Shown piece after piece: positions 7,163 through 15,848 of a DNA stretch of 64,000 nt. Numbering within the stretch: position 1 is the first letter of the stretch; each line of letters opens with the position of its first letter. The stretch is taken from assembly GCF_013087515.1 (NCBI RefSeq), contig NZ_JABFCN010000014.1, forward strand, positions 1-64,000, read 5' to 3'. The DNA comes from Rhizobium sophorae. Its GTDB lineage: Bacteria; Pseudomonadota; Alphaproteobacteria; Rhizobiales; Rhizobiaceae. The notes under the pieces are model-generated. The model did no database searches, was not told the origin of the DNA, and saw only the letters and a program-made list of their open reading frames with translations. The position numbers were made by a program, and so were the translations under genes.

Positions 7163-8752
7163 ATGTCCACCATCGCAGCAACAGCCATCGCCGTTCCGCA
7201 GCCGAAAGCCGGCGCCAGCACCAGAGACTGGATCGCCGTTCTCGCCGGCATGATCGGCGCCTTCATGGCGATCCTCAACATCCAGATCACCAATGCCTCG
7301 CTTCTCGACATCGAGGGTGGCATCGGAACAGGCGTCGACAACGGCGCCTGGATCTCCACCTCCTATCTGATTGGCGAGATCGTCGTCATCCCGCTGACGG
7401 CCTATTTCAGCAATGTCTTCTCTTTCCGCCGCTATATCCTCGTCAATTCCGTCCTCTTTCCGCTGTTTTCGATCGCCTGCGCCTTCGCGCATGATCTCGG
7501 CACGATGATCGTGCTGCGCGGCCTGCAGGGCTTTGCCGGCGGCGTGCTGATCCCCATGGCTTTCACCATGGTGCTGACCAAGCTGCCGAAGTCGCAGCAG
7601 CCGCTCGGCCTGGCGATTTTCGCGCTCTCGGTCACCTTCGCACCGGCGATCGGCCCGACCATCGGCGGCTACCTCACCGAAAATTACGGCTGGCAGACGA
7701 TCTTCTTCATCAATGCCATTCCGAGCGCCATTATGGCGGTCGCCCTTGCCCTGACGCTCGACAAGCAGCCGATGCAGCTCGGCCTGCTGAGGGAAGGCGA
7801 CTGGGCGGGGATCTTCACCATGGCCATCGGTCTGTCGGCGCTGCAGACGGTGCTCGAGGAAGGCAATAAGGAGGACTGGTTCTCCTCGCCCTTCATCGTC
7901 AAGCTCAGTATCCTTGCGCTTGCCTTCCTCGTCGCCTTCATCTGGATCGAGCTCACGGTGAAGAAGCCGCTGGTCAAGCTCAGTCTGCTGAGGCAGCGCA
8001 ATTTCGGCATCGGCGTTGCCGTCAACGTGCTGGTCGGCGTCGCCCTCTTCGGCACCGTCTACATCCTGCCGCAATATCTCGGCCAGGTGCAGCGCTACAA
8101 TGCCGAGCAGATCGGCAACGTGCTGGCCTGGACCGGCCTGCCGCAGCTGCTTTTGATCCCGCTCGTCCCGGTGATGATGAAGCGCTTCGATGCGCGGTAT
8201 ATCGGCTTCATCGGCATCTCGATCTTTGCGATCAGCTGCTTCATGAACATCACGCTTTCGGCCGACACGGCAGGTGACCAGTTCTGGATCCCGAATATCA
8301 TCCGCGCCATCGGCCAGGCACTGGTGCTGACGCCGATCACCGCCATCACCACTGCCGGCATTGCGCCTTCAGATGCGGCCGCCGCCTCTGGCCTGACCAA
8401 CATGCTGCGCAATCTCGGCGGCGCCGTCGGCACGGCGACGCTCGGCACGGTGCTGACCAAACGCGAGCAGTTCCACTCGAACATCATCGGCCAGTCGGTG
8501 ACGCTCGGCCGCGATGAAGTCCGCACCCGTCTCGACCAATTGACAGGCTACTTCCTGCAGCATGGTGTCTCCGACCATGCCGTCGCAGCCCAGAAGGCCG
8601 TCGTGGCGCTTGGCCAGGTCGTCAAACGCCAGGCCCTCATCCTGGGTTTTGCCGATACATTCGCCGTCATCGGCGTGGTTCTTGCCATTGCAGCGGTGGC
8701 CCTGCTGCTCACCCAAAAACCGCGGGCTGGTGGTGGCGCCGGCGCTCATTGA
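7163..8752 (+). CDS. MFS transporter, DHA2 (EmrB/QacA) family drug efflux pump
   Basis: The 529-residue inner-membrane protein has fourteen expected membrane segments. DHA2 motifs seen are LNIQITNASLLDIEGG in segment 1, NGAWISTSYLIGEIVVIPL, the motif-C-like FAPAIGPTIGGYLTENYGWQ in segment 5, and FFINAIPSAIMA. The start at 7163 (ATG with a GGGGACGAGGAG-type upstream run) begins just before the first conserved segment; longer in-frame starts overlap the adaptor gene. It pairs with the HlyD-like adaptor to export drugs or amphiphilic compounds using the proton gradient. Substrates cannot be named. Confidence 0.9.
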   Translation: MSTIAATAIAVPQPKAGASTRDWIAVLAGMIGAFMAILNIQITNASLLDIEGGIGTGVDNGAWISTSYLIGEIVVIPLTAYFSNVFSFRRYILVNSVLFPLFSIACAFAHDLGTMIVLRGLQGFAGGVLIPMAFTMVLTKLPKSQQPLGLAIFALSVTFAPAIGPTIGGYLTENYGWQTIFFINAIPSAIMAVALALTLDKQPMQLGLLREGDWAGIFTMAIGLSALQTVLEEGNKEDWFSSPFIVKLSILALAFLVAFIWIELTVKKPLVKLSLLRQRNFGIGVAVNVLVGVALFGTVYILPQYLGQVQRYNAEQIGNVLAWTGLPQLLLIPLVPVMMKRFDARYIGFIGISIFAISCFMNITLSADTAGDQFWIPNIIRAIGQALVLTPITAITTAGIAPSDAAAASGLTNMLRNLGGAVGTATLGTVLTKREQFHSNIIGQSVTLGRDEVRTRLDQLTGYFLQHGVSDHAVAAQKAVVALGQVVKRQALILGFADTFAVIGVVLAIAAVALLLTQKPRAGGGAGAH

Positions 8753-8803
8753 ATATCCCTGGCGCTCGCCCGGCTTTCCCGGCGAGCGCTTTTCTGTCTG
8801 TCC

Positions 8804-9673
8804 CTATTCCGGAATTCTGACCGTGAAGGCGAAGCTCGCCACCGCGCCCGGCGCGAGCATCGTGGTAGACGGCCTCTTCGAAAGCTCGCCCGAGCCCCCG
8901 GCTTCCGCAGCCGTCCCGTGCCAGGGTTCGATGCAGAGGAAGGGCGCGCCCGGTTTGGTCCATAGCGCAAGGTTGGGCAGGTTTTCGAAATGGAACTGCA
9001 TGGCCGGCCGGCCTTCGGCGCCGTAACTCAAACCTTCGCCCGCACCGCTCGGGAAAATCATCGCATCCTGCTCGAACATGGCGTGATCGAGCACCAGCCG
9101 GCCGGCATCGAACGGCGAGGGCAGGTCGGCTGGATTGATGAGACCGCCTTCCAGCCGCACAAGACCCGGCTCGCCTTTATTGTCGAGCGTTACGATGTGG
9201 TCGCGTCCGGAAGCGTCCGGCAATGGCCAGGCGAAGGCCGAATGGAATCCGAGGCCGAACGGCATCGCCTTCTGGTCGCGATTGGTAACCTCCGCCGAGA
9301 CAGTCAACGCGCGGCCCTCGACCGCATGCACCACGGCCAGCTGAAATTCGAAAGGATAGACCGCCCGGGTCGCATCCGAGGCGGCCAGTTCGAACCGGCA
9401 CATCGTCTCAGAGGAGGCCGCAAGTACGAATTCGCTGCGGCGGGCAAAACCATGCTGGGCCATCGGATAGACCGTGCCGTCGATCGTTACCTTGTCATCC
9501 GGCGCCTTGCCGACGATCGGAAACAGGATCGGCGACCGCCCGGTCCAGAAGGTTGCATCGCCGGTCCATAACCAAGAGCGTCCGTCGCTTGACGTGAGCG
9601 CCTGCATCTCGGCGCCGAGGGAGGAGACATCGACGGTGAGATCCTGATTCCCGATCCGGATTGAGCTTGGCAT
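8804..9673 (-). CDS. Aldose 1-epimerase family protein
   Basis: The 289-residue protein belongs to the galactose-mutarotase-like superfamily, LacX/YeaD branch. Seen in order are SSLGAEMQALTSSDGRSWLW, PILFPIVGKAPDD, MAQHGFARRSEF (family His and Arg), an ALTVSAEVTNRDQKAMPFGLG-like strand with GFHSAFAWPL (second His), and the C-terminal CIEPWHGTA (catalytic Glu region). It interconverts anomers of free or phosphorylated hexoses. The start at 9673 has GAAAGGAAAC upstream; the in-frame upstream extension to 9865 shows no homology-like composition. It stands alone on the minus strand, 51 bases after the convergent efflux gene. Confidence 0.88.
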   Translation of the reverse strand: MPSSIRIGNQDLTVDVSSLGAEMQALTSSDGRSWLWTGDATFWTGRSPILFPIVGKAPDDKVTIDGTVYPMAQHGFARRSEFVLAASSETMCRFELAASDATRAVYPFEFQLAVVHAVEGRALTVSAEVTNRDQKAMPFGLGFHSAFAWPLPDASGRDHIVTLDNKGEPGLVRLEGGLINPADLPSPFDAGRLVLDHAMFEQDAMIFPSGAGEGLSYGAEGRPAMQFHFENLPNLALWTKPGAPFLCIEPWHGTAAEAGGSGELSKRPSTTMLAPGAVASFAFTVRIPE

Positions 9674-9777
9674 CGCGTTTCCTTTCGCATTGGTTCGGCA
9701 CCCAGCCATACCGTTCCGAACCGGGGATTTCCACCCAATAGAGGGCGCCACGGCAGCCACACCAGCCATCGCCCTCG

Positions 9778-10107
9778 TTATTTCCGGATCGCGCCCAATC
9801 TCGCGATCACTTCGTTCGGAATGCCGTAGCGCTGAATGGCGTCGCGGTTGTTCCGCAACCCGCATATCTCACGCTGGATCAAGAACGCCCAGACGGCGTC
9901 GGACGCTTCGTTGAGAAGCTTCTCGCGGTCTTCGGCACTTTGGCGGTCGGAAGTCCATGCCTTCAGAGCGGCAAGCGCCGCCTCTACCTTCAGCCCGTGA
10001 CGTCCAAGCGTATCGGCGCGTTCCGACATCAGCTCGTATTCGAGGACGTTGAAACCGTTTGAATTCTGCTGGGATTGTCTGAAGGACTGTGGCGGACGAA
10101 CGCTCAT
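9778..10107 (-). CDS. Conserved hypothetical protein (DUF6665-like)
   Basis: The 109-residue soluble, mostly helical protein has no signal peptide. The central segment, NVLEYELMSERADTLGRHG, followed by LNEASDAVWAFLIQREICG and a C-terminal NNRDAIQRYGIPNEVIARLG, looks conserved and non-shadow. The pattern recalls a small rhizobial family of unknown function, and I offer the DUF6665 label with modest certainty. The start is ATG at 10107; a GTG two codons upstream is possible. It lies 105 bases upstream of the aldose epimerase gene on the same strand. Confidence 0.65.
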   Translation of the reverse strand: MSVRPPQSFRQSQQNSNGFNVLEYELMSERADTLGRHGLKVEAALAALKAWTSDRQSAEDREKLLNEASDAVWAFLIQREICGLRNNRDAIQRYGIPNEVIARLGAIRK

Positions 10108-10311
10108 TGGCACAGGTTCCCGTTAGCGTGGGCCACAATATTATCCAATCGAGCCCTAAATTAAAGAAGGTGAGCATGATGTCGTCGAAAAACCGCTCAC
10201 AGTTTCAGCATCATGCTCCTGACATCGAGAGGGCGGGAAACAGGCCTATCCTGCCGTGTCGACGCGTGGCATAAGGGCGCCAAAACCTCTTTTCAGGCTC
10301 CCGCGCAAACC

Positions 10312-11934
10312 ATGATCCGTATCGAAAATATCAGCAAGCAGCTCAGCCACCGCATCCTCTTCATCGAGGCGTCCGCAGCGCTCAACAAAGGCGAGAAGAT
10401 CGGTCTCGTCGGCCCGAACGGTGCCGGTAAGACGACGATCTTCCGGATGATCAATGGCGAAGAGCAGCCCGATGAAGGCCAGGTTTCCTGCGAGAAGGGC
10501 GTCACCATCGGCTATTTCAATCAGGACGTCGGCGAGATGGCCGGCCACAGCGCGGTTGCCGAGGTGATGAACGGCGCCGGGCCGGTCAGCATCGTTGCGG
10601 CGGAGTTGCGCGAGCTCGAAGCCGCCATGGCCGATCCCGAGCAGGCCGACGACATGGACAAGATCATAGAGCGCTATGGCGAGGTGCAGGCGCGCTACGA
10701 GGAGCTGGACGGTTACGCGCTCGAGGGACGGGCGCGCGAAGTGCTCGCGGGCCTGAGCTTCAGCCAGGAGATGATGGATGGCGATGTCGGCGCGCTGTCG
10801 GGTGGCTGGAAGATGCGCGTGGCGCTTGCCCGCATCCTGCTCATGCGCCCGGATGTCATGCTGCTCGACGAGCCAAGCAACCATCTGGATCTGGAAAGCC
10901 TGATCTGGCTGGAGGAATTCCTGAAGGGTTATGAAGGCGCGCTGCTGATGACCTCGCACGACCGCGAGTTCATGAACCGCATCGTCACCAAGATCATCGA
11001 GATCGACGGCGGCACCTTGACGACCTATTCCGGCGACTATGAATTCTACGAGCAGCAGCGGGCGCAGAACGAGAAACAGCAGCAGGCCCAGTTCGAGCGC
11101 CAGCAGGCGATGCTCGCCAAGGAAATCAAATTCATCGAGCGCTTCAAGGCGCGTGCCTCGCATGCCTCGCAGGTGCAGAGCCGCGTCAAGAAGCTGGAGA
11201 AGATCGACCGGGTGGAGCCGCCCAAGCGCCGTCAGGCGGTCTCCTTCGACTTCCAGCCGGCGCCGCGTTCCGGCGAGGACGTGGTCAGCCTGAAGAACGT
11301 TCACAAGAAATACGGTAGTCGAAGCATCTATGAAGGGCTGGATTTCATGGTGCGGCGCCGGGAACGCTGGTGCATCATGGGTATCAACGGCGCCGGTAAA
11401 TCGACGCTGTTGAAATTGGTGACGGGCACCGCCGAGCCTGACGAAGGCAGCGTCGCTCTCGGCGCCAGCGTCAAGATGGGCTATTTCGCCCAGCACGCCA
11501 TGGATATTCTCGACGGCGAGCACACCGTCTTCCAATCGTTGGAACACCGTTTTCCTCAGGCAGGGCAGGGGCCTTTGCGTGCGTTGGCCGGATGCTTCGG
11601 CTTCTCCGGCGACGATATCGAGAAGCGGTGCCGGGTGCTGTCAGGCGGTGAGAAGGCGCGGCTGGTCATGGCAATGATGCTGTTCGACCCGCCGAACCTG
11701 CTCGTGCTCGACGAGCCGACGAACCATCTCGACCTCGACACCAAGGAAATGCTGATCAAGGCACTGTCGCAATATGAGGGCACCATGCTGTTCGTTTCCC
11801 ACGACCGGCATTTCCTCGCCGCCCTCTCGAACAGGGTGCTGGAGCTGACGCCGGAGGGCATCCATCAATATGGCGGCGGCTATACCGAATATGTGGCGCG
11901 CACCGGCCAGGAGGCGCCTGGCCTGCGAAGCTGA
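10312..11934 (+). CDS. ABC-F family ATP-binding protein (ribosome-associated type)
   Basis: The 540-residue protein has two ABC domains in one chain and no membrane segments. The first domain has GPNGAGKTT near residue 35, LSGGWKMR, and LLDEPSNHLDLESL; the second has GINGAGKST near residue 360, LSGGEKAR, and VLDEPTNHLDLDTKEML. Between them lies the charged, Gln-rich linker helix (about residues 245-310, with KQQQAQFERQQAMLAKEIKF), the P-site tRNA interaction motif of ABC-F proteins. Such proteins act on ribosomes as translation factors rather than as transporters. The start is placed at ATG 10312, directly at the first beta strand; an in-frame start at 10213 adds 33 atypical residues. Closest named types are EttA, YbiT and Uup, and the exact class is uncertain. 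Confidence 0.9.
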   Translation: MIRIENISKQLSHRILFIEASAALNKGEKIGLVGPNGAGKTTIFRMINGEEQPDEGQVSCEKGVTIGYFNQDVGEMAGHSAVAEVMNGAGPVSIVAAELRELEAAMADPEQADDMDKIIERYGEVQARYEELDGYALEGRAREVLAGLSFSQEMMDGDVGALSGGWKMRVALARILLMRPDVMLLDEPSNHLDLESLIWLEEFLKGYEGALLMTSHDREFMNRIVTKIIEIDGGTLTTYSGDYEFYEQQRAQNEKQQQAQFERQQAMLAKEIKFIERFKARASHASQVQSRVKKLEKIDRVEPPKRRQAVSFDFQPAPRSGEDVVSLKNVHKKYGSRSIYEGLDFMVRRRERWCIMGINGAGKSTLLKLVTGTAEPDEGSVALGASVKMGYFAQHAMDILDGEHTVFQSLEHRFPQAGQGPLRALAGCFGFSGDDIEKRCRVLSGGEKARLVMAMMLFDPPNLLVLDEPTNHLDLDTKEMLIKALSQYEGTMLFVSHDRHFLAALSNRVLELTPEGIHQYGGGYTEYVARTGQEAPGLRS

Positions 11935-12035
11935 CGATTATTTTTGCGCGGCATGTCGAAACCGCCAGCGTCGAAGCGACCAGCGGAGAGCCGGCCAGCG
12001 ATATCGGTTGACCGGTCGAAGCAACGGAGGAGAAA

Positions 12036-12428
12036 ATGCCCATGCTGTTGGATCGGATCGAGGTCGTCACCCTGTTCGTCGATGATATCGACGAGGCCAA
12101 AACCTTCTACCAAAAGGTCTTTGCGCCCGATGTCGTCTATCAGGACGCGGTATCGGCGGTCCTGAAATTCTCGGGAACGATGATCAACCTGCTCGATGCA
12201 GCGCAGGCGCCTCAGCTGGTGGAGCCAGTCGCAGTGTCAGCGACCGGTTCGGGCGCACGCATGCTGCTGACGATCAAGGTCGATGACGTTGATGCGGTTT
12301 GTGCAGAACTGCGCGAACTTAGGGTCACGCTGCTTAATGGTCCGATCGATCGTCCATGGGGCCGCCGCACCGCGGCCTTTGCGGATCCGTCGGGTCATGT
12401 CTGGGAAGTTGCGCAAGAATTGCGCTAG
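12036..12428 (+). CDS. VOC-family (glyoxalase/bleomycin-resistance fold) protein
   Basis: A single vicinal-oxygen-chelate domain of 130 residues, made of two beta-alpha-beta3 repeats: the first begins IEVVTLFVDDIDEAKTFYQ, and the second has MLLTIKVDDVDAVCAELREL and ends RTAAFADPSGHVWEVAQ. The final segment carries the usual C-terminal metal-ligand glutamate (WEVAQ). The start has a strong CGGAGGAGAAA site. No partner gene points to a substrate, so enzyme or binding role remains open. Confidence 0.85.
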   Translation: MPMLLDRIEVVTLFVDDIDEAKTFYQKVFAPDVVYQDAVSAVLKFSGTMINLLDAAQAPQLVEPVAVSATGSGARMLLTIKVDDVDAVCAELRELRVTLLNGPIDRPWGRRTAAFADPSGHVWEVAQELR

Positions 12429-12628
12429 GAGGGTGTCGCGCGCTCTGAGGCTGCCTTGAAATTTAGGGAGCGTGAGACGTGGGGGTCCGCGCCTTCGGCC
12501 CCATCGACGCGTCTCTGCAAGCCACTTCGTCTGTGCGAAGAGCGGATTCGACGGCTATCGCCACGATGATGACCAAATTCCGTGTTGTTCGAAGGCCTCT
12601 TCATGCAATCGGGGACGGGCACAACGGC

Positions 12629-13156
12629 ATGGACTGGATCAATCGTTATATCGATCAGCCGCTGCTGCACGGCGCGGCGGGTTTGCTGCGGAGTTGGCAT
12701 CTCCGCACGCGGCAACCGCCGGAACTGTTGGAGCCGACATGGAATCTCGTCGTGCTCTCCTTTCTCTTGATCGCGAGCGGGCACGTCATGGCCGGCGAGA
12801 CTTTCACGCTCAGTGTTGCCGCGCTGATCATGCTGGCGCTGCCGTCCGCGCGAAAACTGCTTTCGGCTGTGAAGGCAGGGGGAGGCGGCTACGGTGCTCG
12901 GGAATATAAATCGCTGAGAGCGCGCGCCCTCTCCAAACGTGAGGCGGAGTGGTCGGTGCGGATCATCGTCCTGTTCGCATCAGCCTGCCTTCCGTTCGTC
13001 GCCCGCATCGACGATCCGGTCGGAGCCTGTTTCATGCTGGGAGCCAGCATCTGGTTCGTACTGACCGGGCCGCTCAAGGCCTATCTCGATGCGGCCGAGC
13101 CTCCCGAGCCGAATGAAGGCGACCGGAGGTACAGCGGCGTTTTTCACTTCGGCTGA
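12629..13156 (+). CDS. Hypothetical membrane protein
   Basis: The 175-residue protein has four likely membrane segments: about residues 35-50 (LVVLSFLLIASG), 55-75 (TFTLSVAALIMLALP), 110-130 (IIVLFASACLPFVA) and 135-155 (ACFMLGASIWFVLTGPL). A basic loop separates the second and third (KSLRARALSKREAEW). The C-terminal tail is Pro/Glu-rich (AEPPEPNEGDRRY). No family was recognised. The start at 12629 is chosen because the segment from MDWINRYIDQPLL onward has consistent codon use and a GGGGAC upstream; the frame is open further upstream to 12479. Confidence 0.6.
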   Translation: MDWINRYIDQPLLHGAAGLLRSWHLRTRQPPELLEPTWNLVVLSFLLIASGHVMAGETFTLSVAALIMLALPSARKLLSAVKAGGGGYGAREYKSLRARALSKREAEWSVRIIVLFASACLPFVARIDDPVGACFMLGASIWFVLTGPLKAYLDAAEPPEPNEGDRRYSGVFHFG

Positions 13157-13255
13157 AATCAGCCGGAGCCACGTTGCATATGCCGACCATGAGACGGACG
13201 GGAACCAAATGGGGCGGCCTCCGTTATCTCCACAGCAACGTAAAAGGAGATTGCG

Positions 13256-13420
13256 ATGCTTTATTACGCTCTGGTGTTTCTCGTCGTGGCCTTGATTGCC
13301 GGCGTCCTTGGATTTGGCGGCATCGCAGGGGCTTCAGCTTCCATTGCCCAGGTTCTGTTCTTCATTTTCCTGGTGCTGTTCGTCGTATCGCTCGTCATGC
13401 GACTGATGCGAAAAGTATAA
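13256..13420 (+). CDS. DUF1328 (YtjA-like) small membrane protein
   Basis: This 54-residue protein is almost entirely hydrophobic with two membrane segments: [20 protein letters not shown], then [20 protein letters not shown], ending LRKV-like with MRLMRKV. This is the DUF1328 family pattern ([38 protein letters not shown]), widespread in proteobacteria and often induced by envelope or oxidative stress. The start codon is preceded by AAAGGAGATTGCG, a strong ribosome site. A clear terminator follows 20 bases after the stop, so it is probably a monocistronic unit. Confidence 0.9.
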   Translation: MLYYALVFLVVALIAGVLGFGGIAGASASIAQVLFFIFLVLFVVSLVMRLMRKV

Positions 13421-13440
13421 CGCGGACAGATTAAAGTATA

Positions 13441-13475
13441 AAAACCCGGCGAAACACATTGCCGGGTTTTTCTTT
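13441..13475 (+). terminator. Intrinsic terminator after the DUF1328 gene
   Basis: AAACCCGGC at 13442-13450 and GCCGGGTTTT at 13461-13470 form a stem followed by TTTTTCTTT. The preceding A-run makes it usable in both directions, which would also serve the convergent EF-hand gene. Confidence 0.85.
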
Positions 13476-13502
13476 ATTGCCACACTCGCTTTGACGTCTA
13501 CA

Positions 13503-13862
13503 TCACTGAAGGTTTCCGTCCCGGTCGTGGTCGGCCGTCGCGAAATCCGACATCACCCGCTGCATGAATTCGCTTCGGCTGATTCGGCCGTTGTGGTTCG
13601 CGTCGGTCAAAGTGAATTGCTCGACCGTCAGGATCTGCACCGTCTCGTCGGACTGCAGGCTGCCGTCCTTGTTCTTGTCGAGACTTCCGAAAGCTGTGCC
13701 CATGAAGGTCTCGTATTCCGAACGGTCGACGGCCTTGCTGGCATTGCCGTCGAGCCGGTCCATCTGGCCCTGATACATCGATCCGGGCTGTTGCTGCTGT
13801 TGCGCCACTGCCCCAACACATTGGCACAGGATGAGTGTCGTCGCGAAAGCCAAGGTTTTCAT
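13503..13862 (-). CDS. Secreted EF-hand calcium-binding protein
   Basis: The 119-residue protein has an N-terminal signal peptide (MKTLAFATTLILCQCVGAVA, cleavage near AVAQ). A poly-Gln stretch is followed by three EF-hand loops: DKNKDGSLQSDE, DANHNGRISRSE, and a partial C-terminal loop DHDRDGNLQ that ends the protein after nine residues. Acidic residues at loop positions 1, 3, 5 and 12 are in place in the first two. Short periplasmic EF-hand proteins of this form are common in rhizobia and probably buffer or sense calcium in the envelope. The start at 13862 is set at the signal peptide; the in-frame start at 13892 would precede it with ten residues. Confidence 0.85.
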   Translation of the reverse strand: MKTLAFATTLILCQCVGAVAQQQQQPGSMYQGQMDRLDGNASKAVDRSEYETFMGTAFGSLDKNKDGSLQSDETVQILTVEQFTLTDANHNGRISRSEFMQRVMSDFATADHDRDGNLQ

Positions 13863-13882
13863 CGCTTGATATCCCTCCCCAA

Positions 13883-14131
13883 TTATCGGCAAGCTAGGCG
13901 GTTGCCTACGAAACCGCCGCCGCCTATGCCGGCGCCGATAGCAAGCACCTGCCCGGTTCCGGCGCCGATCGTACTGCCGATCAAGCCACCGACAATCGCG
14001 CCGCCGACCGTTCCCGCGATGCAGCCGAATTCGGAATTACGATCCGAGACGGCCTGCGACGTCGGCCCGGACTGGCAAGCGGAGACGGCAAGGCATCCCG
14101 CCAGTATGATGTTTGTCTTGCGTATGCGCAT
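13883..14131 (-). CDS. Small lipoprotein with glycine-zipper motif
   Basis: The 82-residue protein has a lipoprotein signal, MRIRKTNIILAGCLAVSAC, where the lipobox LAVSAC would place the lipid on Cys19. The mature part holds a glycine-zipper segment (about residues 38-76: GTVGGAIVGGLIGSTIGAGT and onward), the type found in SlyB/OsmB-like outer-membrane lipoproteins. It ends in NRLACR. It lies 20 bases upstream of the EF-hand gene on the same strand, so the two are probably cotranscribed as a pair of small envelope proteins. Confidence 0.8.
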   Translation of the reverse strand: MRIRKTNIILAGCLAVSACQSGPTSQAVSDRNSEFGCIAGTVGGAIVGGLIGSTIGAGTGQVLAIGAGIGGGGFVGNRLACR

Positions 14132-14721
14132 CTTTCCCTCCCGATAAATTACCCGCTATCTCCAATAGAGATGAGCGGGCGTACGATTGTCCGGCCCCCG
14201 CGAAAATATCGCCTGATTATATTTCTCAAATTCAGACTTGGTTTCTGTTCGAACAGAAGCAGTTTTCCGGACAGCAAGCGGAAATTCTGTGGCAATGCCA
14301 AGCAATCATGCCGTTTCCTCTCCAGTTGCGGTGCTGCATGGAGAGTATTTTCAAATAGTACAGCTATCTATACGGCATGGCAACCTTCGCGATCATCAAT
14401 CGCCTATCCAAATAGGGCGCCTGCAATTTGCATGATACCGCTCGTTGAGAGTTGACGGCGATCAGGATCGTGCCTTTCCGGCAACCATCCCTGACAACAT
14501 CGTGAAATAACCGGATGACGCGAAAAGATGCCTTCGAAATGTCCCAATGGGAGCTGAACCGTAAGCGTGTTTGTCGCCTGCGCCCTCCCATGCGCTTTGA
14601 TATGCGATGCGTAAAATGATGCCGGATCGGGACCGTTTTGCGGTTCCATCCGTTATCTGTTGCCGAATCTGGTGGCGAGTAGCCGGGTATGCTCCCGTCA
14701 CGATTTGAGAAGGAGAAACTT
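14132..14721. other. 590-base intergenic stretch without a supported gene
   Basis: Frames of 80-150 codons can be drawn on both strands, but they are Arg/Ser/Pro-rich, lack plausible ribosome sites, and the longest (minus strand from 14807) runs into the DUF992 gene. Local base composition is more AT-rich than the flanks (for example 14340-14410), fitting promoter DNA for the DUF992 gene. I see no RNA gene or repeat. Confidence 0.5.
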
Positions 14722-15243
14722 ATGAAAAAAATTCTTGCGACGGCGTTTGCCGCGGTATCGTTGACGCTGGTCGGCGCTGGGGCGGTTAATGCCGCCGACC
14801 TCGGCACCAGGACCTATGAAGAGCCGGATCTGCGCAATGGCGTGAAGATCGGTTACCTCACCTGCGATATCGGCGGCGGCACGGGTTATGTGCTCGGTTC
14901 CTCCAAAGAAGCCGACTGCATCTTCCAGTCGACCGTCGGCAACGAACTTTCGGATCGCTATACGGGCGAAGTGAGAAAGCTCGGCATCGACCTTGGTTTC
15001 ACCACGCGCAGCCGCCTGATCTGGGCCGTGTTCGCGCCGACGGCTGGCTATCACCGCGGATCCCTCGCCGGCCTCTATGTCGGCGCTACCGCCGAAGCGA
15101 CGCTCGGCGCTGGTGTCGGCGCCAATCTCCTGGTTGGCGGCACCTCCGGCTCGATCCATCTGCAGACGGTCAGCCTGACCGGTCAACTCGGCCTCAACGT
15201 TGCAGCCGGCAGCGCCTCGATGACGCTCACACCAGCGAATTGA
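14722..15243 (+). CDS. DUF992 family exported protein
   Basis: The 173-residue protein has a signal peptide (MKKILATAFAAVSLTLVGAG, cleavage near VNAAD). The mature domain matches the DUF992 pattern: VKIGYLTCDIGGGTGYVLGS near the start, DCIFQS with its cysteine, YTGEVRKLGIDLGFTT, and then repeated Gly-rich strands LAGLYVGATAEATLGAGVGA and NLLVGGTSGSIHLQTVSL. This is a beta-rich periplasmic or outer-membrane-associated protein of unknown role, common in Rhizobiales. ATG at 14722 has AGAAGGAGAAAC upstream. A strong hairpin follows the stop. Confidence 0.9.
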   Translation: MKKILATAFAAVSLTLVGAGAVNAADLGTRTYEEPDLRNGVKIGYLTCDIGGGTGYVLGSSKEADCIFQSTVGNELSDRYTGEVRKLGIDLGFTTRSRLIWAVFAPTAGYHRGSLAGLYVGATAEATLGAGVGANLLVGGTSGSIHLQTVSLTGQLGLNVAAGSASMTLTPAN

Positions 15244-15255
15244 TATGGCCTTTTT

Positions 15256-15292
15256 GACATCCCCTGCCGCGTCGCGGCGGGGGATGTCATTT
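15256..15292 (+). terminator. Strong hairpin terminator after the DUF992 gene
   Basis: GACATCCCCTGCCGC (15256-15270) pairs with GCGGCGGGGGATGTC (15274-15288), fifteen pairs with one G-T wobble and a three-base loop. Only a weak T-tract (ATTTCGT) follows, so termination strength is uncertain. Confidence 0.7.
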
Positions 15293-15318
15293 CGTCTGAG
15301 GCGCGTTCGCACCCTCGC

Positions 15319-15810
15319 ATGCCCAAGCCGGATCACGACATGATGGATATTCGAATGGCAACGCCCGGCGAGGACGAGATCGTGGTTGGGCACTATCTGA
15401 AGATCTGGGACAGCTACGGCACACCACCGGAACACTACAGGCCCGATGCGGTGGCGCGGATCTTGTCTTTCATCAGAAGCGGTCGCGAAGAGCGCTGCCT
15501 GACCTCGTTCCTTGCCATCGTCGACGGCGACATTGCCGGTTCCGCATCCTGCCAGCTGCACCAAGCGCCGTTTCCGGAGGTCATCCGGCCGGAACAGCGG
15601 CTGCACGGTTACATCTGGTCCGTCTATGTTGCCGACGCCTTCCGCCGGCGCGGCATCGCACTGGCGTTGACCAACAAGGCTGTCGACTATCTGAAATCGA
15701 TCGGCTGCACGACCGCAGTCATCCATGCCTCGGATGCCGGCGAACCCGTCTATCGGGCCGCTGGTTTCGAACTGGCGAAGGAAATGCGCCTGAAGTTTAC
15801 CGCGGAGTAG
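15319..15810 (+). CDS. GNAT-family N-acetyltransferase
   Basis: The 163-residue protein has the Gcn5-related fold. An N-terminal segment of acceptor-side helices (YLKIWDSYGTPPEHYRPDAV) is followed by strand LAIVDGDIAGSASCQL and the acetyl-CoA-binding motif A region, YIWSVYVADAFRRRGIALAL. A C-terminal DAGEPVYRAAGFELAKEMRL is the usual end of the family (xxGFxxxxEM). The substrate is unknown. The start at 15319 or the internal ATG at 15340 are both possible. It stands between the DUF992 terminator and a convergent LysR gene. Confidence 0.85.
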   Translation: MPKPDHDMMDIRMATPGEDEIVVGHYLKIWDSYGTPPEHYRPDAVARILSFIRSGREERCLTSFLAIVDGDIAGSASCQLHQAPFPEVIRPEQRLHGYIWSVYVADAFRRRGIALALTNKAVDYLKSIGCTTAVIHASDAGEPVYRAAGFELAKEMRLKFTAE

Positions 15811-15848
15811 CGACCGGCGATCGCCGGAGCCGCCGCCCAGCTTTCCGC

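Noticed and set aside
14364..14807. 147-codon minus-strand frame upstream of the DUF992 gene
   Set aside because: It overlaps the DUF992 start and signal peptide and has no ribosome site or recognisable family.
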